Shown: positions 18,597 to 28,897, counted from the first letter of the stretch. The stretch: 64,000 nt of DNA from Prochloraceae cyanobacterium (GCA_030065755.1 JASJDA010000003.1:27541-91540), one strand, 5' to 3'. Made by a program: numbers and translations. Notes: a model not told the origin generated them from the letters alone.

Positions 18597-20843
18597 ATGA
18601 ACTCAACCACATTGACCGCTCCTGAGCAATTTCAATTTCAGGTTCCCCACTGGCTTCAAGAATGCTTGCTAGCTGAGGAAAAAGGCAATAATGAAGACAA
18701 TCATCTAGTTTGTAGTGCTTTTCAATTTGCCTATCAATTGCACGAAGGACAGTATCGTAAATCTGGGGAACCCTATATAGGTCACCCAGTGGCTGTTGCT
18801 GGTTTACTTCGGGATCTCGGCGGTGACAGTGCTATGATAGCTGCTGGTTTCCTACACGACGTAGTCGAAGATACCGAAACGACGATCGAAGAAATTGAAG
18901 AACGCTTTGGTGCTGAGGTAAGACAGTTAGTAGAGGGTGTCACTAAACTATCTAAATTTAACTTCTCCAGTAAAACCGAACGTCAAGCAGAGAACTTTCG
19001 CCGCATGTTCCTGGCGATGGCGAAAGACATTAGAGTGATTGTAGTTAAATTAGCCGATCGCCTCCATAATATGCGCACGCTCCAACCTCTGAGACCGGAG
19101 AAACAGAAGCGCATTGCACTAGAAACGCGAGAAATCTTTGCTCCTTTAGCTAATCGCTTGGGGATTGGATGTTTTAAGTGGGAATTAGAAGATTTATCTT
19201 TTAAATACTTAGAACCAGAAGCTTATCGGAAAATACAAGGATTGGTAGCCGAAAAGCGGGTCGATCGCGAAGCCAGACTGGAAAAAGTTATTGAACTTCT
19301 ACGGGAACGTTTGAGGAAAATCGGCATCAATGTCTTTGAAGTCAAAGGTCGTCCCAAGCACCTTTACGGCATTTACCATAAAATGTATAGGCTGCAAAAA
19401 GAATTTACGGAAATTTACGATCTCGCTGGGGTGCGTATCATCGTCAATACAAATGAAGAATGTTATCGTACCTTAGCGGTGGCTCACGACGCTTTTAAAC
19501 CAATTCCAGGTCGTTTTAAAGATTATATCGGCTTGCCTAAACCTAACCGCTACCAATCCCTTCACACTACAGTAGTGGGTTTACACGGTCGTCCTTTGGA
19601 AATACAGATCCGCACCCTGGAAATGCATCAAGTTGCTGAATACGGGATCGCTGCTCACTGGAAATATAAAGAAACTGGCGGATCTAACTTCACCAAGTCA
19701 ACCTCAGAAGACGAAAAATTTACTTGGTTGCGACAACTGCTAGAGTGGCAAAAGGAATTAAAAGACTCTCAGGAGTATATAGATAGTCTCAAAGATAATT
19801 TATTTGAGGACGACGTATACGTATTTACTCCTAAGGGGGACGTAATCGCGCTGGCTCAAGGAGCCACAGCAGTAGATTTTGCCTATCGAATTCACACAGA
19901 AGTAGGCAATCACATGAAAGGAGCTAGAATTAACGGACGGTGGTCGGTTTTGGATACTCCACTGAAAAATGGGGATATTGTGGAAATTGTTACCAGTAAA
20001 AACAGCCATCCCAGTTTAGATTGGCTTAACTTTGCTGTTACACCCAGTGCGAGGAATCGCATCAGACAGTGGTATAAGCGATCGCACCGAGACGAAAATG
20101 TGGCTCGCGCTCAAAAATTGCTAGAAAAAGAATTGGGTAAAAGTAGTTTAGAAGCACTGCTCAAATCCGATCCCATGCAAACTGTAGCTGGTAGGTGCAA
20201 TTATCAAAATGTTGAAGACTTACTAGCTGCTCTCGGTTACGGAGAAATAACTTTAAACCAAGTAGTTAACAAACTGCGAGAAGAGATTAAAGCGCAACAA
20301 CCCCCAGAAGAAGAAACAGAATTTCAACCAGAATTACCTCCTCAAACCCAAGCAAAGGATATCAAAAGCGATCGAGGAGATCGATCTCCTATTATTGGTA
20401 TAGAAGGAATGGTCTATTATGTTGCTGGCTGTTGCAACCCCGTTCCTGGGGAACCGATTATCGGTATTGTTACTCGCTCTGCTAAAGGAATTTCCATTCA
20501 TCGCCAAGGATGTCCTAATGTAGAAGGGGTCCCAGGGGAGCGCCTAATTCCAGTGAGTTGGAACCGAAGCAATGCTAACGGAAGACCTCAGACTTATCCA
20601 GTTGACATTCAAATTGAAGCGATCGATCGCGTTGGGGTACTCAGGGATATTTTGGCGCGCTTGAGTGATGAAAATATTAACGTGCGTAATGCTGGTGTGA
20701 AAACTAGTTTTGGCAAACCTGCTTTGATTTTCTTGAGCGTTGACGTGACCGATCGTCAACAATTAGAGTGCAGCATCAAAAAAATCAGAAATATGTGCGA
20801 TATCCTCAATATTCGTCGGATAACTGAGGCTGATAACCTGTAG
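18597..20843 (+). CDS. Bifunctional (p)ppGpp synthetase/hydrolase RelA/SpoT
   Basis: HD, RelA synthetase, TGS and ACT domains; HDVVEDTETTIEEIEERFG; RYQSLHTTVVGLHGRPLEIQIRT. Confidence 0.95.
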   Translation: MNSTTLTAPEQFQFQVPHWLQECLLAEEKGNNEDNHLVCSAFQFAYQLHEGQYRKSGEPYIGHPVAVAGLLRDLGGDSAMIAAGFLHDVVEDTETTIEEIEERFGAEVRQLVEGVTKLSKFNFSSKTERQAENFRRMFLAMAKDIRVIVVKLADRLHNMRTLQPLRPEKQKRIALETREIFAPLANRLGIGCFKWELEDLSFKYLEPEAYRKIQGLVAEKRVDREARLEKVIELLRERLRKIGINVFEVKGRPKHLYGIYHKMYRLQKEFTEIYDLAGVRIIVNTNEECYRTLAVAHDAFKPIPGRFKDYIGLPKPNRYQSLHTTVVGLHGRPLEIQIRTLEMHQVAEYGIAAHWKYKETGGSNFTKSTSEDEKFTWLRQLLEWQKELKDSQEYIDSLKDNLFEDDVYVFTPKGDVIALAQGATAVDFAYRIHTEVGNHMKGARINGRWSVLDTPLKNGDIVEIVTSKNSHPSLDWLNFAVTPSARNRIRQWYKRSHRDENVARAQKLLEKELGKSSLEALLKSDPMQTVAGRCNYQNVEDLLAALGYGEITLNQVVNKLREEIKAQQPPEEETEFQPELPPQTQAKDIKSDRGDRSPIIGIEGMVYYVAGCCNPVPGEPIIGIVTRSAKGISIHRQGCPNVEGVPGERLIPVSWNRSNANGRPQTYPVDIQIEAIDRVGVLRDILARLSDENINVRNAGVKTSFGKPALIFLSVDVTDRQQLECSIKKIRNMCDILNIRRITEADNL

Positions 20844-20867
20844 AGACGTTTCATGAAACGTCTCTAC
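20840..20867. repeat. REP-like 28-bp perfect palindrome, core TCATGA
   Basis: gtagagacgtttcatgaaacgtctctac; includes the relA stop codon. Confidence 0.9.
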
Positions 20868-20885
20868 TACAGAATGGCGATCGCT

Positions 20886-21158
20886 CTAAACCGCTGTTTC
20901 TACTGGTACGGGATAAACGCTTACTTTCTTGCGTTTTCTATCTCTATGTTCGAAGGTAACAACTCCATCAATTAGAGCAAACAAAGTATCGTCATTTCCA
21001 CGACCTACGTTATTTCCAGGATAGACTTTAGTGCCGCGCTGACGAACTAAAATATTCCCAGCTCTAACTACTTGACCTCCATAGCGCTTAACTCCTAAGC
21101 GCTTGGAATTAGAGTCACGACCGTTACGAGTACTACCAGTTCCTTTCTTATGTGCCAT
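20886..21158 (-). CDS. rpmA: 50S ribosomal protein L27
   Basis: [52 protein letters not shown]. Confidence 0.98.
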   Translation of the reverse strand: MAHKKGTGSTRNGRDSNSKRLGVKRYGGQVVRAGNILVRQRGTKVYPGNNVGRGNDDTLFALIDGVVTFEHRDRKRKKVSVYPVPVETAV

Positions 21159-21185
21159 AATTTTCTCCTATATCGCTCTTTTATT

Positions 21186-21593
21186 CTATTCTGAAGCAGT
21201 TTCAGCAGGTGTTTCAGTTTCAGCAGGTGCTTCAGTAGTTTTTTCCATCTCTACGGTTGCAGAAGCTAGTACCGAACCATTCATACTGATAGAATTAATC
21301 ATCAGTCGGGTTATCTCTTGACGGTGACCCCGTTTTTTACGGGTTTTCTTTTTCGGTTGCATCTTGTAGACGATTATTTTACGTCCCCGTCGATGTTCCA
21401 TTACCGTCCCTTCTACGGTCGCACCTTCTACGTAAGGTTGACCGACACTGATTTCGTTTTCTTGACGTACCAACAAGACTTTATCAATGGTGTAGTTCTC
21501 GTTTGCTTCTACGTGAAGTAATTCTATATCGTAAAATCTACCAGGTTCGACGCGCAGTTGTTTGCCGCCAGTTTCAATTATTGCGTAAGTCAC
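21186..21593 (-). CDS. rplU: 50S ribosomal protein L21
   Basis: [18 protein letters not shown]...[21 protein letters not shown]; acidic PAETET C-terminal extension. Confidence 0.97.
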   Translation of the reverse strand: MTYAIIETGGKQLRVEPGRFYDIELLHVEANENYTIDKVLLVRQENEISVGQPYVEGATVEGTVMEHRRGRKIIVYKMQPKKKTRKKRGHRQEITRLMINSISMNGSVLASATVEMEKTTEAPAETETPAETASE

Positions 21594-21637
21594 GATCGAC
21601 TCTCCTTAAATTGCCGTACAGGTAGCCGTGAATTAAT

Positions 21638-21764
21638 AAGGATGAATTATGAAGGATGAATTATGAATTGTTGGATTTAAGTCCCCTACTAAAAATTTAG
21701 TAGTCTTCATATAGGTTAGGGTAAGAAGCCTTATCCTTTATCTTTCATCCTTTATCCTTTCCTT
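21638..21764. repeat. Dispersed element with inverted aaggatga-type arrays (copy 2)
   Basis: aaggatgaattatgaaggatgaattatgaa ... cttatcctttatctttcatcctttatcctttcc. Confidence 0.65.
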
Positions 21765-21920
21765 AACTTCGGCTTTTGCTATGTCTCAACCCGATCCGAG
21801 CATTAATTAGACACACAATCTATAATTATACCTCGATTATTTAAAGTAAGGTTGACAGATATTTGTTTGGTGCTAAAAATCTATCGTCTATACTATTCAA
21901 GAGCAATATGCCAATAACCC

Positions 21921-22667
21921 ATGAGTGAAAATCAATCATTGAACTCAAACGATCGAGCCTTTGAAAAACTTAACAATGTTAGTGTTTCTGATGGGGAAGC
22001 AACTTTTAAAGTAATTGAAGAAGCAGTACTCAGACTTTGGGAAGTAGTCAACGGTTTAACAACCATCAGACCGCCAAAACGAGAAAATTATCGCGTTACC
22101 ATATTTGGTTCGGCAAGAATTGGTAAAGACACTCCCATTTATAACGACGTCAAACTGTTAGCGACCGAACTTACTGCGATGGGATGCGATATAGTTACTG
22201 GAGGCGGGCCAGGATTAATGGAAGCTGCAAATGAAGGTAGCGTCATAGCTGACCCTGAAGATAAACTTAAATCCATTGGCATCCGCGTGGCCCTAGAATT
22301 TGAACAAAATCCCAATCCTTTCGTAGAGCAAATATATCAGCATCGAACATTCTTTTCTCGCTTACATCACTTCATTCTCGTCTCCGATGCCTTTGTCGTA
22401 GTACCAGGAGGAATTGGGACTACTTTAGAAGCATTAATGATTTGGCAATTGCTACAAGTTCGTCAACTCAATCATACACCTTTAATCATGTTGGGCGAGA
22501 TGTGGTCCGATTTGCGGAATTGGGCTACTAAGTACATGGTTAATAGCGAACCGAAATTAGCCAAAGAAAATGACATGAATATTCCTCAATGCGTGGATAC
22601 GGTTGAAGAAGCGATCGCAATTTTGCGTCAATCTCAGGGACAATGGAAGAGTAAAACTGACGTATAA
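21921..22667 (+). CDS. LOG family protein (lysine decarboxylase-like Rossmann fold)
   Basis: VTGGGPGLMEAANEG and VVPGGIGTTLEALMIWQ (PGGxGTxxE). Confidence 0.88.
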   Translation: MSENQSLNSNDRAFEKLNNVSVSDGEATFKVIEEAVLRLWEVVNGLTTIRPPKRENYRVTIFGSARIGKDTPIYNDVKLLATELTAMGCDIVTGGGPGLMEAANEGSVIADPEDKLKSIGIRVALEFEQNPNPFVEQIYQHRTFFSRLHHFILVSDAFVVVPGGIGTTLEALMIWQLLQVRQLNHTPLIMLGEMWSDLRNWATKYMVNSEPKLAKENDMNIPQCVDTVEEAIAILRQSQGQWKSKTDV

Positions 22668-22723
22668 TTTAGAGAGTTATACTACATATTTAAAACTCGA
22701 CATAAATAAATTCCTATAAATTT

Positions 22724-23083
22724 ATGCCAAAGTTAGTCAGAAGCTTGCCATTTATTGCTCTAGGAAAAAATAAAATTCAAGGACTCATAAGGGTTGATGA
22801 ATTAGATTTTATATTTGAGTTTGAGGTTGGTTTTTTCAAAAAAAAGGTAAAAGAAATTAGAGTTTTAATAGATGATATTGAGTGCGTAGAGTTTAAGAAA
22901 AATATCTTTAAAAAACTCTTAATTATTACAACTCATAGTTTAAAAATATTGAGAGATATTCCAGGTAATAATTGTGGAAAAATAGAAGTTTATATACTCA
23001 AAGAAAATGTCAAAATTGCTGAAGATTTAGTTAGATTTTGGCAATTAAAATCCTCAGAAAATAGCCTAGACGAAATCCTATAA
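22724..23083 (+). CDS. Hypothetical protein
   Basis: 119 aa ORF following the LOG gene; no recognised family. Confidence 0.5.
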   Translation: MPKLVRSLPFIALGKNKIQGLIRVDELDFIFEFEVGFFKKKVKEIRVLIDDIECVEFKKNIFKKLLIITTHSLKILRDIPGNNCGKIEVYILKENVKIAEDLVRFWQLKSSENSLDEIL

Positions 23084-23124
23084 TTTGATGTCTATAAGAA
23101 AGCTAGAAATAGATTGCGAGCGGG

Positions 23125-24318
23125 CTAAAAACTACTAATATTTCCTGCTTCCACAGAGAGAATTTGAGAATTTTGCAGCCATTGAGCGTCGAAAGAACCT
23201 ATATGTGTAGTAGTAATTAAGGTCTGAAAGTGGTCTTGAATGGCATCGAGAAGCTGATTTTGACGATTGAGATCTAATTCGGCTAAAACATCGTCTAGAA
23301 GTAACAGTGGTGGTTCTCCTATAACTTCTTCAATTAGTTTTAACTCTGCTAATTTTAGTGCTAAAACAAGAGTGCGTTGCTGTCCTTGAGAACCATAAGA
23401 CTTGGCCGGTGTATTGTTAATAGATAACTCTATTTCGTCTCGATGGGGGCCGACAACAGTAGTACCTAAATTTTTTTCGGCTATACGGCGCTGTTCTATT
23501 TTCTCTAAAAAGGCTTGCTGTACTTTTTCTGGCTCGTCTTCTAACCAATTTACATTGGGAGCATATTTTACTTCTAATACCTCAGTTTTACTGCTAATAC
23601 TGGCGTGCCACGATCGAGCTATTGGTGCAAGTCTTTCTATGACTCTAGCTCTTCTGCGGGTTACTCTAGAACCTGTTTCGGCTAATTTTTCGTCCCAGAG
23701 TTTGAGTTGTAATATCTGAGGAGAAATTGTTTCTATCTTTGAGGAATAAGAATGTTCAGAAGTTAAATTATAATTGCGATTGCCCTCTGCACAGCGTTTT
23801 TCTAAACCGTCGCGCATTGTTTTTAACAAAGCATTACGCTGTCGCAAAACTTGGTAATACTGATGCAAAATATGAGCATAAATCGGCTCTAACTGAACCA
23901 AAAGAGCATCTACCCAACTGCGACGACACTCAGGGGCACCTCTAACTAATTCTAAATCTAAGCTAGAAAATTGTACTGAATTGAGAATACCTAAAAAATC
24001 CAGATGACGGCGGAGATTTTCTTTATTGAGGCTGACAGTGCGTCTTCCTTGGCTGCGTAAAGTGACGGCTAATTCTGCTTCGCCATAAATACGTTTTATG
24101 TTAGCTTCTATTTGAGCCGCAGTTTGTCCTTCTTTAACCAAATCGCGATCGCGTCTGGCACGGTGAGTTTTGAGTGTAGACAGCAATTCTACTGCTTCGA
24201 GTAGATTGGACTTACCTTGAGCGTTGTTTCCTACTAATATGGTCTTTTGAGCGTCAAACTCCACCTGCTGATTCATGTAGTTACGGAACGATCGCAGGTG
24301 AAGAGTTTTTAAGTACAT
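23125..24318 (-). CDS. recF: DNA replication/repair protein RecF
   Basis: MYLKTLHLRSFRNYMNQQVEFDAQKTILVGNNAQGKSNLLEAVELLST; GSQGQQRTLVLALKLAEL; PLLLLDDVLAELD. Confidence 0.95.
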   Translation of the reverse strand: MYLKTLHLRSFRNYMNQQVEFDAQKTILVGNNAQGKSNLLEAVELLSTLKTHRARRDRDLVKEGQTAAQIEANIKRIYGEAELAVTLRSQGRRTVSLNKENLRRHLDFLGILNSVQFSSLDLELVRGAPECRRSWVDALLVQLEPIYAHILHQYYQVLRQRNALLKTMRDGLEKRCAEGNRNYNLTSEHSYSSKIETISPQILQLKLWDEKLAETGSRVTRRRARVIERLAPIARSWHASISSKTEVLEVKYAPNVNWLEDEPEKVQQAFLEKIEQRRIAEKNLGTTVVGPHRDEIELSINNTPAKSYGSQGQQRTLVLALKLAELKLIEEVIGEPPLLLLDDVLAELDLNRQNQLLDAIQDHFQTLITTTHIGSFDAQWLQNSQILSVEAGNISSF

Positions 24319-24360
24319 ATATTATCCGGTTTCTATTCCATTGGTAATTTTATCTCTCGC

Positions 24361-24440
24361 AGAGGGGGAGAGGGGGAGAGGGGGGAGAGGGGGAAGCAAG
24401 GGGAGAAATTAATAACTAACAGCCAACAGCTAACAGCTTT
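24361..24440. repeat. Composite repeat: G-rich gaggggga tract plus taacagccaacagctaacagc
   Basis: G-runs of 5,5,6,5 at 24364-24393; related composite repeat in opposite orientation at 38541-38630. Confidence 0.8.
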
Positions 24441-25527
24441 AACTTAGGCGCTGGCGCAACCATAAGGCCAATAGGGGTAAAGCAATTTTGTAACCTAGTT
24501 CTGCACCGTAAATTAAGCCTTTGTTTTGCAACCCCGCGATCGCTCCTTGGAGGCTTCCTCCTCTGGAAAGATGGTGTCTGTTGATATATTCTTTACTTTG
24601 AGGTTTTTCTGTGGGATCTATTGCCAAGCATTCTAATAAATGGGCTTGATTGGCAGGAAGTAGGGTCAATAAAGATTCAAAGGTGGTCGAAAGGCTGGAT
24701 AATATTTCTTGTCTGGTTTGCTCTACGTCTTCAGAGTTAATTAAGCCTTTTTCTACCCGCAAAGTGGTTAATCGCTTTAATAAACTGGAAGCGTCTCCTA
24801 TATGCCCCTGTACCGCATCTAAGAAGAGTTTTAAAGAGTTCGATCGTGGGTTAAAGGTTAATCCTTCTTTTCTCAAAATGTCCTGCGCCCAAGCTGCAAC
24901 TACTTCATCTGCTAAGGGGGTTAATTGCACTGTTTCTAAGTAAAAGTCTTCCTGGTTGCTAATTTCCCCTATAGTTGCCACTAGCACGTAACTCACTGCT
25001 GTATGATGCTTTATCTCTTTGCGTAAGAATCCCTCCCAAGTTCCCTGGCGATCCCAGTTACGGATGTGAGGAAAGCCGTGCAGAATAATTACCATCTGTC
25101 TGCCAATAGTCTTTGCTACGAGTTGGGGCAGTTGGAGCAATAGCTTGTATGTCAGCCATCGTTGTTCCTGAAGGGCTGCGAGTTTTGGTTTGAATTTACC
25201 TTTTTCTATCCTCTCAAATAACTCTGCCCCCTCTTCAGATAGCCATTGCTCTACTACTTCGTGGGAGGCTGCACTTTTAAAGGTTTTGTTCATTCCCTCG
25301 CACAAAAGTTGCAAAAAGCGCTGGTTATTGGTTGCTCGGACGCAGTCTATATCTAGGGTTTTTGCCCCGACTTCTTTGGCTGCACGGCGTACTAATGTTC
25401 GCCGTCCGCTTCCAGGTACCCCAGCAATAAGTAAGTCTCCATCGCGAGCAAGTGCTTGGGTAATTTGCTGAAATTGAGCTTGTCGCCCAAAGATTTCCAA
25501 GGAACTAGAAGTTTCTAAAACATTCAT
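24439..25527 (-). CDS. AAA ATPase (ATP-binding protein with Walker A)
   Basis: EIFGRQAQFQQITQALARDGDLLIAGVPGSGRRTLVRRAAKEVG. Confidence 0.75.
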   Translation of the reverse strand: MNVLETSSSLEIFGRQAQFQQITQALARDGDLLIAGVPGSGRRTLVRRAAKEVGAKTLDIDCVRATNNQRFLQLLCEGMNKTFKSAASHEVVEQWLSEEGAELFERIEKGKFKPKLAALQEQRWLTYKLLLQLPQLVAKTIGRQMVIILHGFPHIRNWDRQGTWEGFLRKEIKHHTAVSYVLVATIGEISNQEDFYLETVQLTPLADEVVAAWAQDILRKEGLTFNPRSNSLKLFLDAVQGHIGDASSLLKRLTTLRVEKGLINSEDVEQTRQEILSSLSTTFESLLTLLPANQAHLLECLAIDPTEKPQSKEYINRHHLSRGGSLQGAIAGLQNKGLIYGAELGYKIALPLLALWLRQRLS

Positions 25528-25650
25528 GCAATATCTCTAGAGTTATTTATTACCCTTGGATATAACTTACACCTATAGTTCTCCCATATTGAGTATATTT
25601 CTTTACAGATTTATTAGTATTTTCTTTTTTAAAAAACTATTTTTCTTCAA

Positions 25651-25905
25651 TTAAGGATGAAGCTCGATCGTGCAATAGATCTTTGTTGGCTTTGATATAT
25701 TTCCAAGATAAGGGGAAAATCTTCTGCCAGCGATTATTTTTTTGCCAGTTGATAAAAGTAAAATTAATCTCTGTAAGTAGGTTATCTGAGGATTGCTTTT
25801 AGGAGAAACAGGAGTTTTTATTTCTTTATTGTTACTATTTGAAATGCTGAAAATAATAGCTGTTGACAAAGCGGCTGATACCAACATTTTATAAAAAACT
25901 TTCAC
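25651..25905 (-). CDS. Small hypothetical protein with N-terminal signal/TM
   Basis: 84 aa ORF, KMLVSAALSTAIIFSISNSN. Confidence 0.35.
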   Translation of the reverse strand: MKVFYKMLVSAALSTAIIFSISNSNNKEIKTPVSPKSNPQITYLQRLILLLSTGKKIIAGRRFSPYLGNISKPTKIYCTIELHP

Positions 25906-25992
25906 AAAAAAAACTCCTTTGGAACTAAACTTTAATGGATCGATTCGTCACTAAAGTCATGTTCACTTCTAGGAACATTGTCAAAGGAATCG

Positions 25993-26028
25993 ACTACCGC
26001 GAGTTCTACCTCGGTAACTCGCGGTAGT
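25993..26028. other. 13-bp perfect inverted repeat (stem-loop)
   Basis: actaccgcgagtt-ctacctcggt-aactcgcggtagt. Confidence 0.8.
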
Positions 26029-26132
26029 TCGTGAGGTTTTTAGTTGATTTTTTGCTTGTTAGATTAGCATCTCGTAGGAGAATTAGGAGCGATCTCGAAG
26101 AGTCCGCGCAGCGGTGCGCGGGGCTAAATTTT

Positions 26133-27173
26133 CTAGACGATCGCTATGGCTTCAGAGAGCAACTCTTCAGCGCCAAAACGCACTACGTCAGTGCAAGGTA
26201 AACCTGTCTCTTGCTTGACTTTATCAATTTCTTTTTGGGCGTTTTCTGCATTCAAATGGGCAGTATTAAGGGCGATCGCCTTAACTTTCACGTCTCCAAA
26301 AATCCCTCCACCAGATGCTAGATTTTCGTATAATTTTATTACCTCTGTTAGCGGTGGAATAGCTATCTGTGGTAAATCTAAAAGGTGTTTTTGTCCGGCG
26401 CGATGCACCAAGACTAGATCGGTTGGTTGAGAGCCGCGAATAAGTGGGAGAGTAGCCGAGGAACCTGGATGAAGTATAGATCCTTGTCCTTCAATTATTA
26501 GTAAAAAGTATTCGTCAGCAAAATCGAGTACCATCTTTTCTACCGCACCAGCAGCAAAATCTACTCGCACCGCATCAAGAGGTACCCCATCACCAGCGAT
26601 CGCCAATCCCCCTTGTCCAGTTGCTAGAAACTTAGATTCTATTCCTTTCTTTTGCGCTGCTCTATATAACTCTACAGCTGTGGACATCTTACCTATTCCC
26701 ATATCCGTACCCACAGTAACGAGACGTTTTCCTGGGAGCGATCGCGCCTTACCCGTTCCAATGCTTAAATTTTTCGGTTCTTGGCGAATATCCCAAATCC
26801 ACTGTCCTGGTTGCAAATTCCCAAATATTAATGCCATGGGGACGTGCAACCCATTCACTACCGACAACCCCATTTCTACTGCTTGTTTTATTTCTAGCCA
26901 CCAACTTTCGGGTAATGACCCCCCTGAAGGAGCAATACCTATTAGGAGAACGTTTGGATTGTGTTGCAACGCTTCTGATACGCTAGCTACGATCGGTACT
27001 TTTTTCTCTATCCCTGTTAATCTTGACAAAGATTCCCCAGCACATTGTTCGTCAATTAAGGCAACTACTGAGGCTTGGCCATAGCGCAGATATGATAGCC
27101 CTGTTTTTCCTTGGTGGCTGCGAATTCCTTCGTGTAGTAAAATAGCAACCCGATGTTCAGCTAAAAGACGCAC
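26133..27173 (-). CDS. DUF1611 / DgcN-like protein
   Basis: VTVGTDMGIGKMSTAVELYRAAQKKGIESKFLATGQGGLAIAGDGVPLDAVRVDFAAGAVE; overlaps the upstream epimerase. Confidence 0.8.
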   Translation of the reverse strand: MRLLAEHRVAILLHEGIRSHQGKTGLSYLRYGQASVVALIDEQCAGESLSRLTGIEKKVPIVASVSEALQHNPNVLLIGIAPSGGSLPESWWLEIKQAVEMGLSVVNGLHVPMALIFGNLQPGQWIWDIRQEPKNLSIGTGKARSLPGKRLVTVGTDMGIGKMSTAVELYRAAQKKGIESKFLATGQGGLAIAGDGVPLDAVRVDFAAGAVEKMVLDFADEYFLLIIEGQGSILHPGSSATLPLIRGSQPTDLVLVHRAGQKHLLDLPQIAIPPLTEVIKLYENLASGGGIFGDVKVKAIALNTAHLNAENAQKEIDKVKQETGLPCTDVVRFGAEELLSEAIAIV

Positions 27174-28212
27174 GGTATTCTACCCCTATTCCTGGTAAGT
27201 TATTTGGCAGCAAACGTCCTTGTTGTAAGATTGCTCCCGTAAATGGATCGTCCCTCAAATTTAGATGGCTGTCTAGATCCAAATAATCAGCCAGAGGTGC
27301 GAGGTGAGACATAGCCGTGTTTGCTAAAGTACTGTCAGAATAGCAACCAAACATTACTTTCAAACCGCAAGCTTTGGCAATTTGGATCGATCTCATCACC
27401 TCGGTTAACCCTCCAGCTTTCATTATTTTGATATTAACGCCACAGACGCAGTTAGCTAACTTAGGAATATCTCTGCTGCTAAAACAACTCTCGTCTGCAA
27501 AAATTGGCAGTGGGGATTTTTGATGCAACGCGAACAAGTTTTTCTCCTCTCCCACTGCTAGGGGTTGTTCGACAAATTCTACATTTCCCAATTCTGCCAG
27601 CCAATTACACATCGAGTAAGCTTCATCTAAATTCCATCCTCCATTGGCATCTATGCTTAAGGTAGCATTTGGCGCTTCTTCTTTAACTGCTAACAACATT
27701 TGGCGATCGGCTTCAATTCCTTGAGGATTGCCCAATTTCACTTTTAATATTTTGACATCCATCAATTGCTGCCAGTCGCGCACTCTTTGTTTTACCGCCT
27801 CTTGGGAGTTTATCCCTACTGTTACTGAGGTTGGTACGATGCGATCGCGATCTAACCCCCACAAACGCCACAGAGGTAAACCTACTCGTTTTCCCAGCCA
27901 ATCGTGTAATGCCATGTCGATGGCGCTTCGCACTGATGATGACACTTGTAATTCTTTCAATATCTCTTCAATTGACTGTCTTTGGTAGGGGCTGAATTTT
28001 TCTAGTTTAGGGATAATTTGTTGCAATTCGGTGACAAGTCGATCGCTACTGTATTTTTCACCAACTATAGAAAATGCCGAAGCCTCTCCCCAGCCTTCAA
28101 TTCCTTCCTCTTTTACCCGCACCCAGATATTCGTTGTTTGGGAGGTGGTGCCGCGACTAATAGTTAAAGGAAATCGCTTGGAAATAGTGAAAGTCTCAAC
28201 TGCAAAATCCAT
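27157..28212 (-). CDS. L-Ala-D/L-Glu (dipeptide) epimerase, enolase superfamily
   Basis: KVKLGNPQGIEADRQMLLAVKEEAPNATLSIDANGGW; VEQPLAVGEEKNLFALHQKSPLPIFADESC; NIKIMKAGGLTE. Confidence 0.88.
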   Translation of the reverse strand: MDFAVETFTISKRFPLTISRGTTSQTTNIWVRVKEEGIEGWGEASAFSIVGEKYSSDRLVTELQQIIPKLEKFSPYQRQSIEEILKELQVSSSVRSAIDMALHDWLGKRVGLPLWRLWGLDRDRIVPTSVTVGINSQEAVKQRVRDWQQLMDVKILKVKLGNPQGIEADRQMLLAVKEEAPNATLSIDANGGWNLDEAYSMCNWLAELGNVEFVEQPLAVGEEKNLFALHQKSPLPIFADESCFSSRDIPKLANCVCGVNIKIMKAGGLTEVMRSIQIAKACGLKVMFGCYSDSTLANTAMSHLAPLADYLDLDSHLNLRDDPFTGAILQQGRLLPNNLPGIGVEYRASFS

Positions 28213-28256
28213 TTTTTCAACTTAATTTTAAACTATAGTTTTTGTTAAATTAGGTA

Positions 28257-28868
28257 ATGGTGCTTTACGAGCAAGTCATCTACAAAGTTCTTAATTTTAT
28301 GACTACTTTAAACAAATGGAAAACCCTTAATTCTCAATTGGTTTTGAACAATAAATGGTGTCGAGTCAAGCAAGATACTGTCAAATTATCTAATGGGACA
28401 ATAATTGACGATTATTTTATTAATATTAGACCTGACATTGCTTTAGTTTTCCCAGTAACTAAAAACAAAGAAGTTATTTTTGTGCGTCAATATCGTCACG
28501 GGGTAGAAGAGATATTATTAGAACTTCCTGCTGGCAGTTTTGATGCCGATCGAGAGGATAGCCTGAGCGCAGCACGTCGAGAATTAGAGGAGGAAACGGG
28601 ATATATTAGTGAAAAATTGATTCAATTACCGGCATTATACGACAATCCTGTTAAAGACACCAACAAAATTTATCTTTTCCTTGCCCTAGATGCCACTCCG
28701 ATTGGAAAACAAAATTTTGATATAACCGAAGATATTGAAATAGAATTAATTCCGCTAATAGAAATAAAAGAAAGGATATTTACCGGAGAAATTTGCGTTT
28801 CTGGTAGTGTTTCTGCCCTTTTTTTGGGACTAGATTATCTTTCTCAATTAGATTATAACCAAAAGTAA
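28257..28868 (+). CDS. NUDIX hydrolase (ADP-ribose pyrophosphatase-like)
   Basis: ELPAGSFDADREDSLSAARRELEEETGY Nudix box; internal Met (MTTLNKWK) may be the true start. Confidence 0.88.
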   Translation: MVLYEQVIYKVLNFMTTLNKWKTLNSQLVLNNKWCRVKQDTVKLSNGTIIDDYFINIRPDIALVFPVTKNKEVIFVRQYRHGVEEILLELPAGSFDADREDSLSAARRELEEETGYISEKLIQLPALYDNPVKDTNKIYLFLALDATPIGKQNFDITEDIEIELIPLIEIKERIFTGEICVSGSVSALFLGLDYLSQLDYNQK

Positions 28869-28897
28869 TAAGCTTTAAGAAATAACCCAAAAATCAC

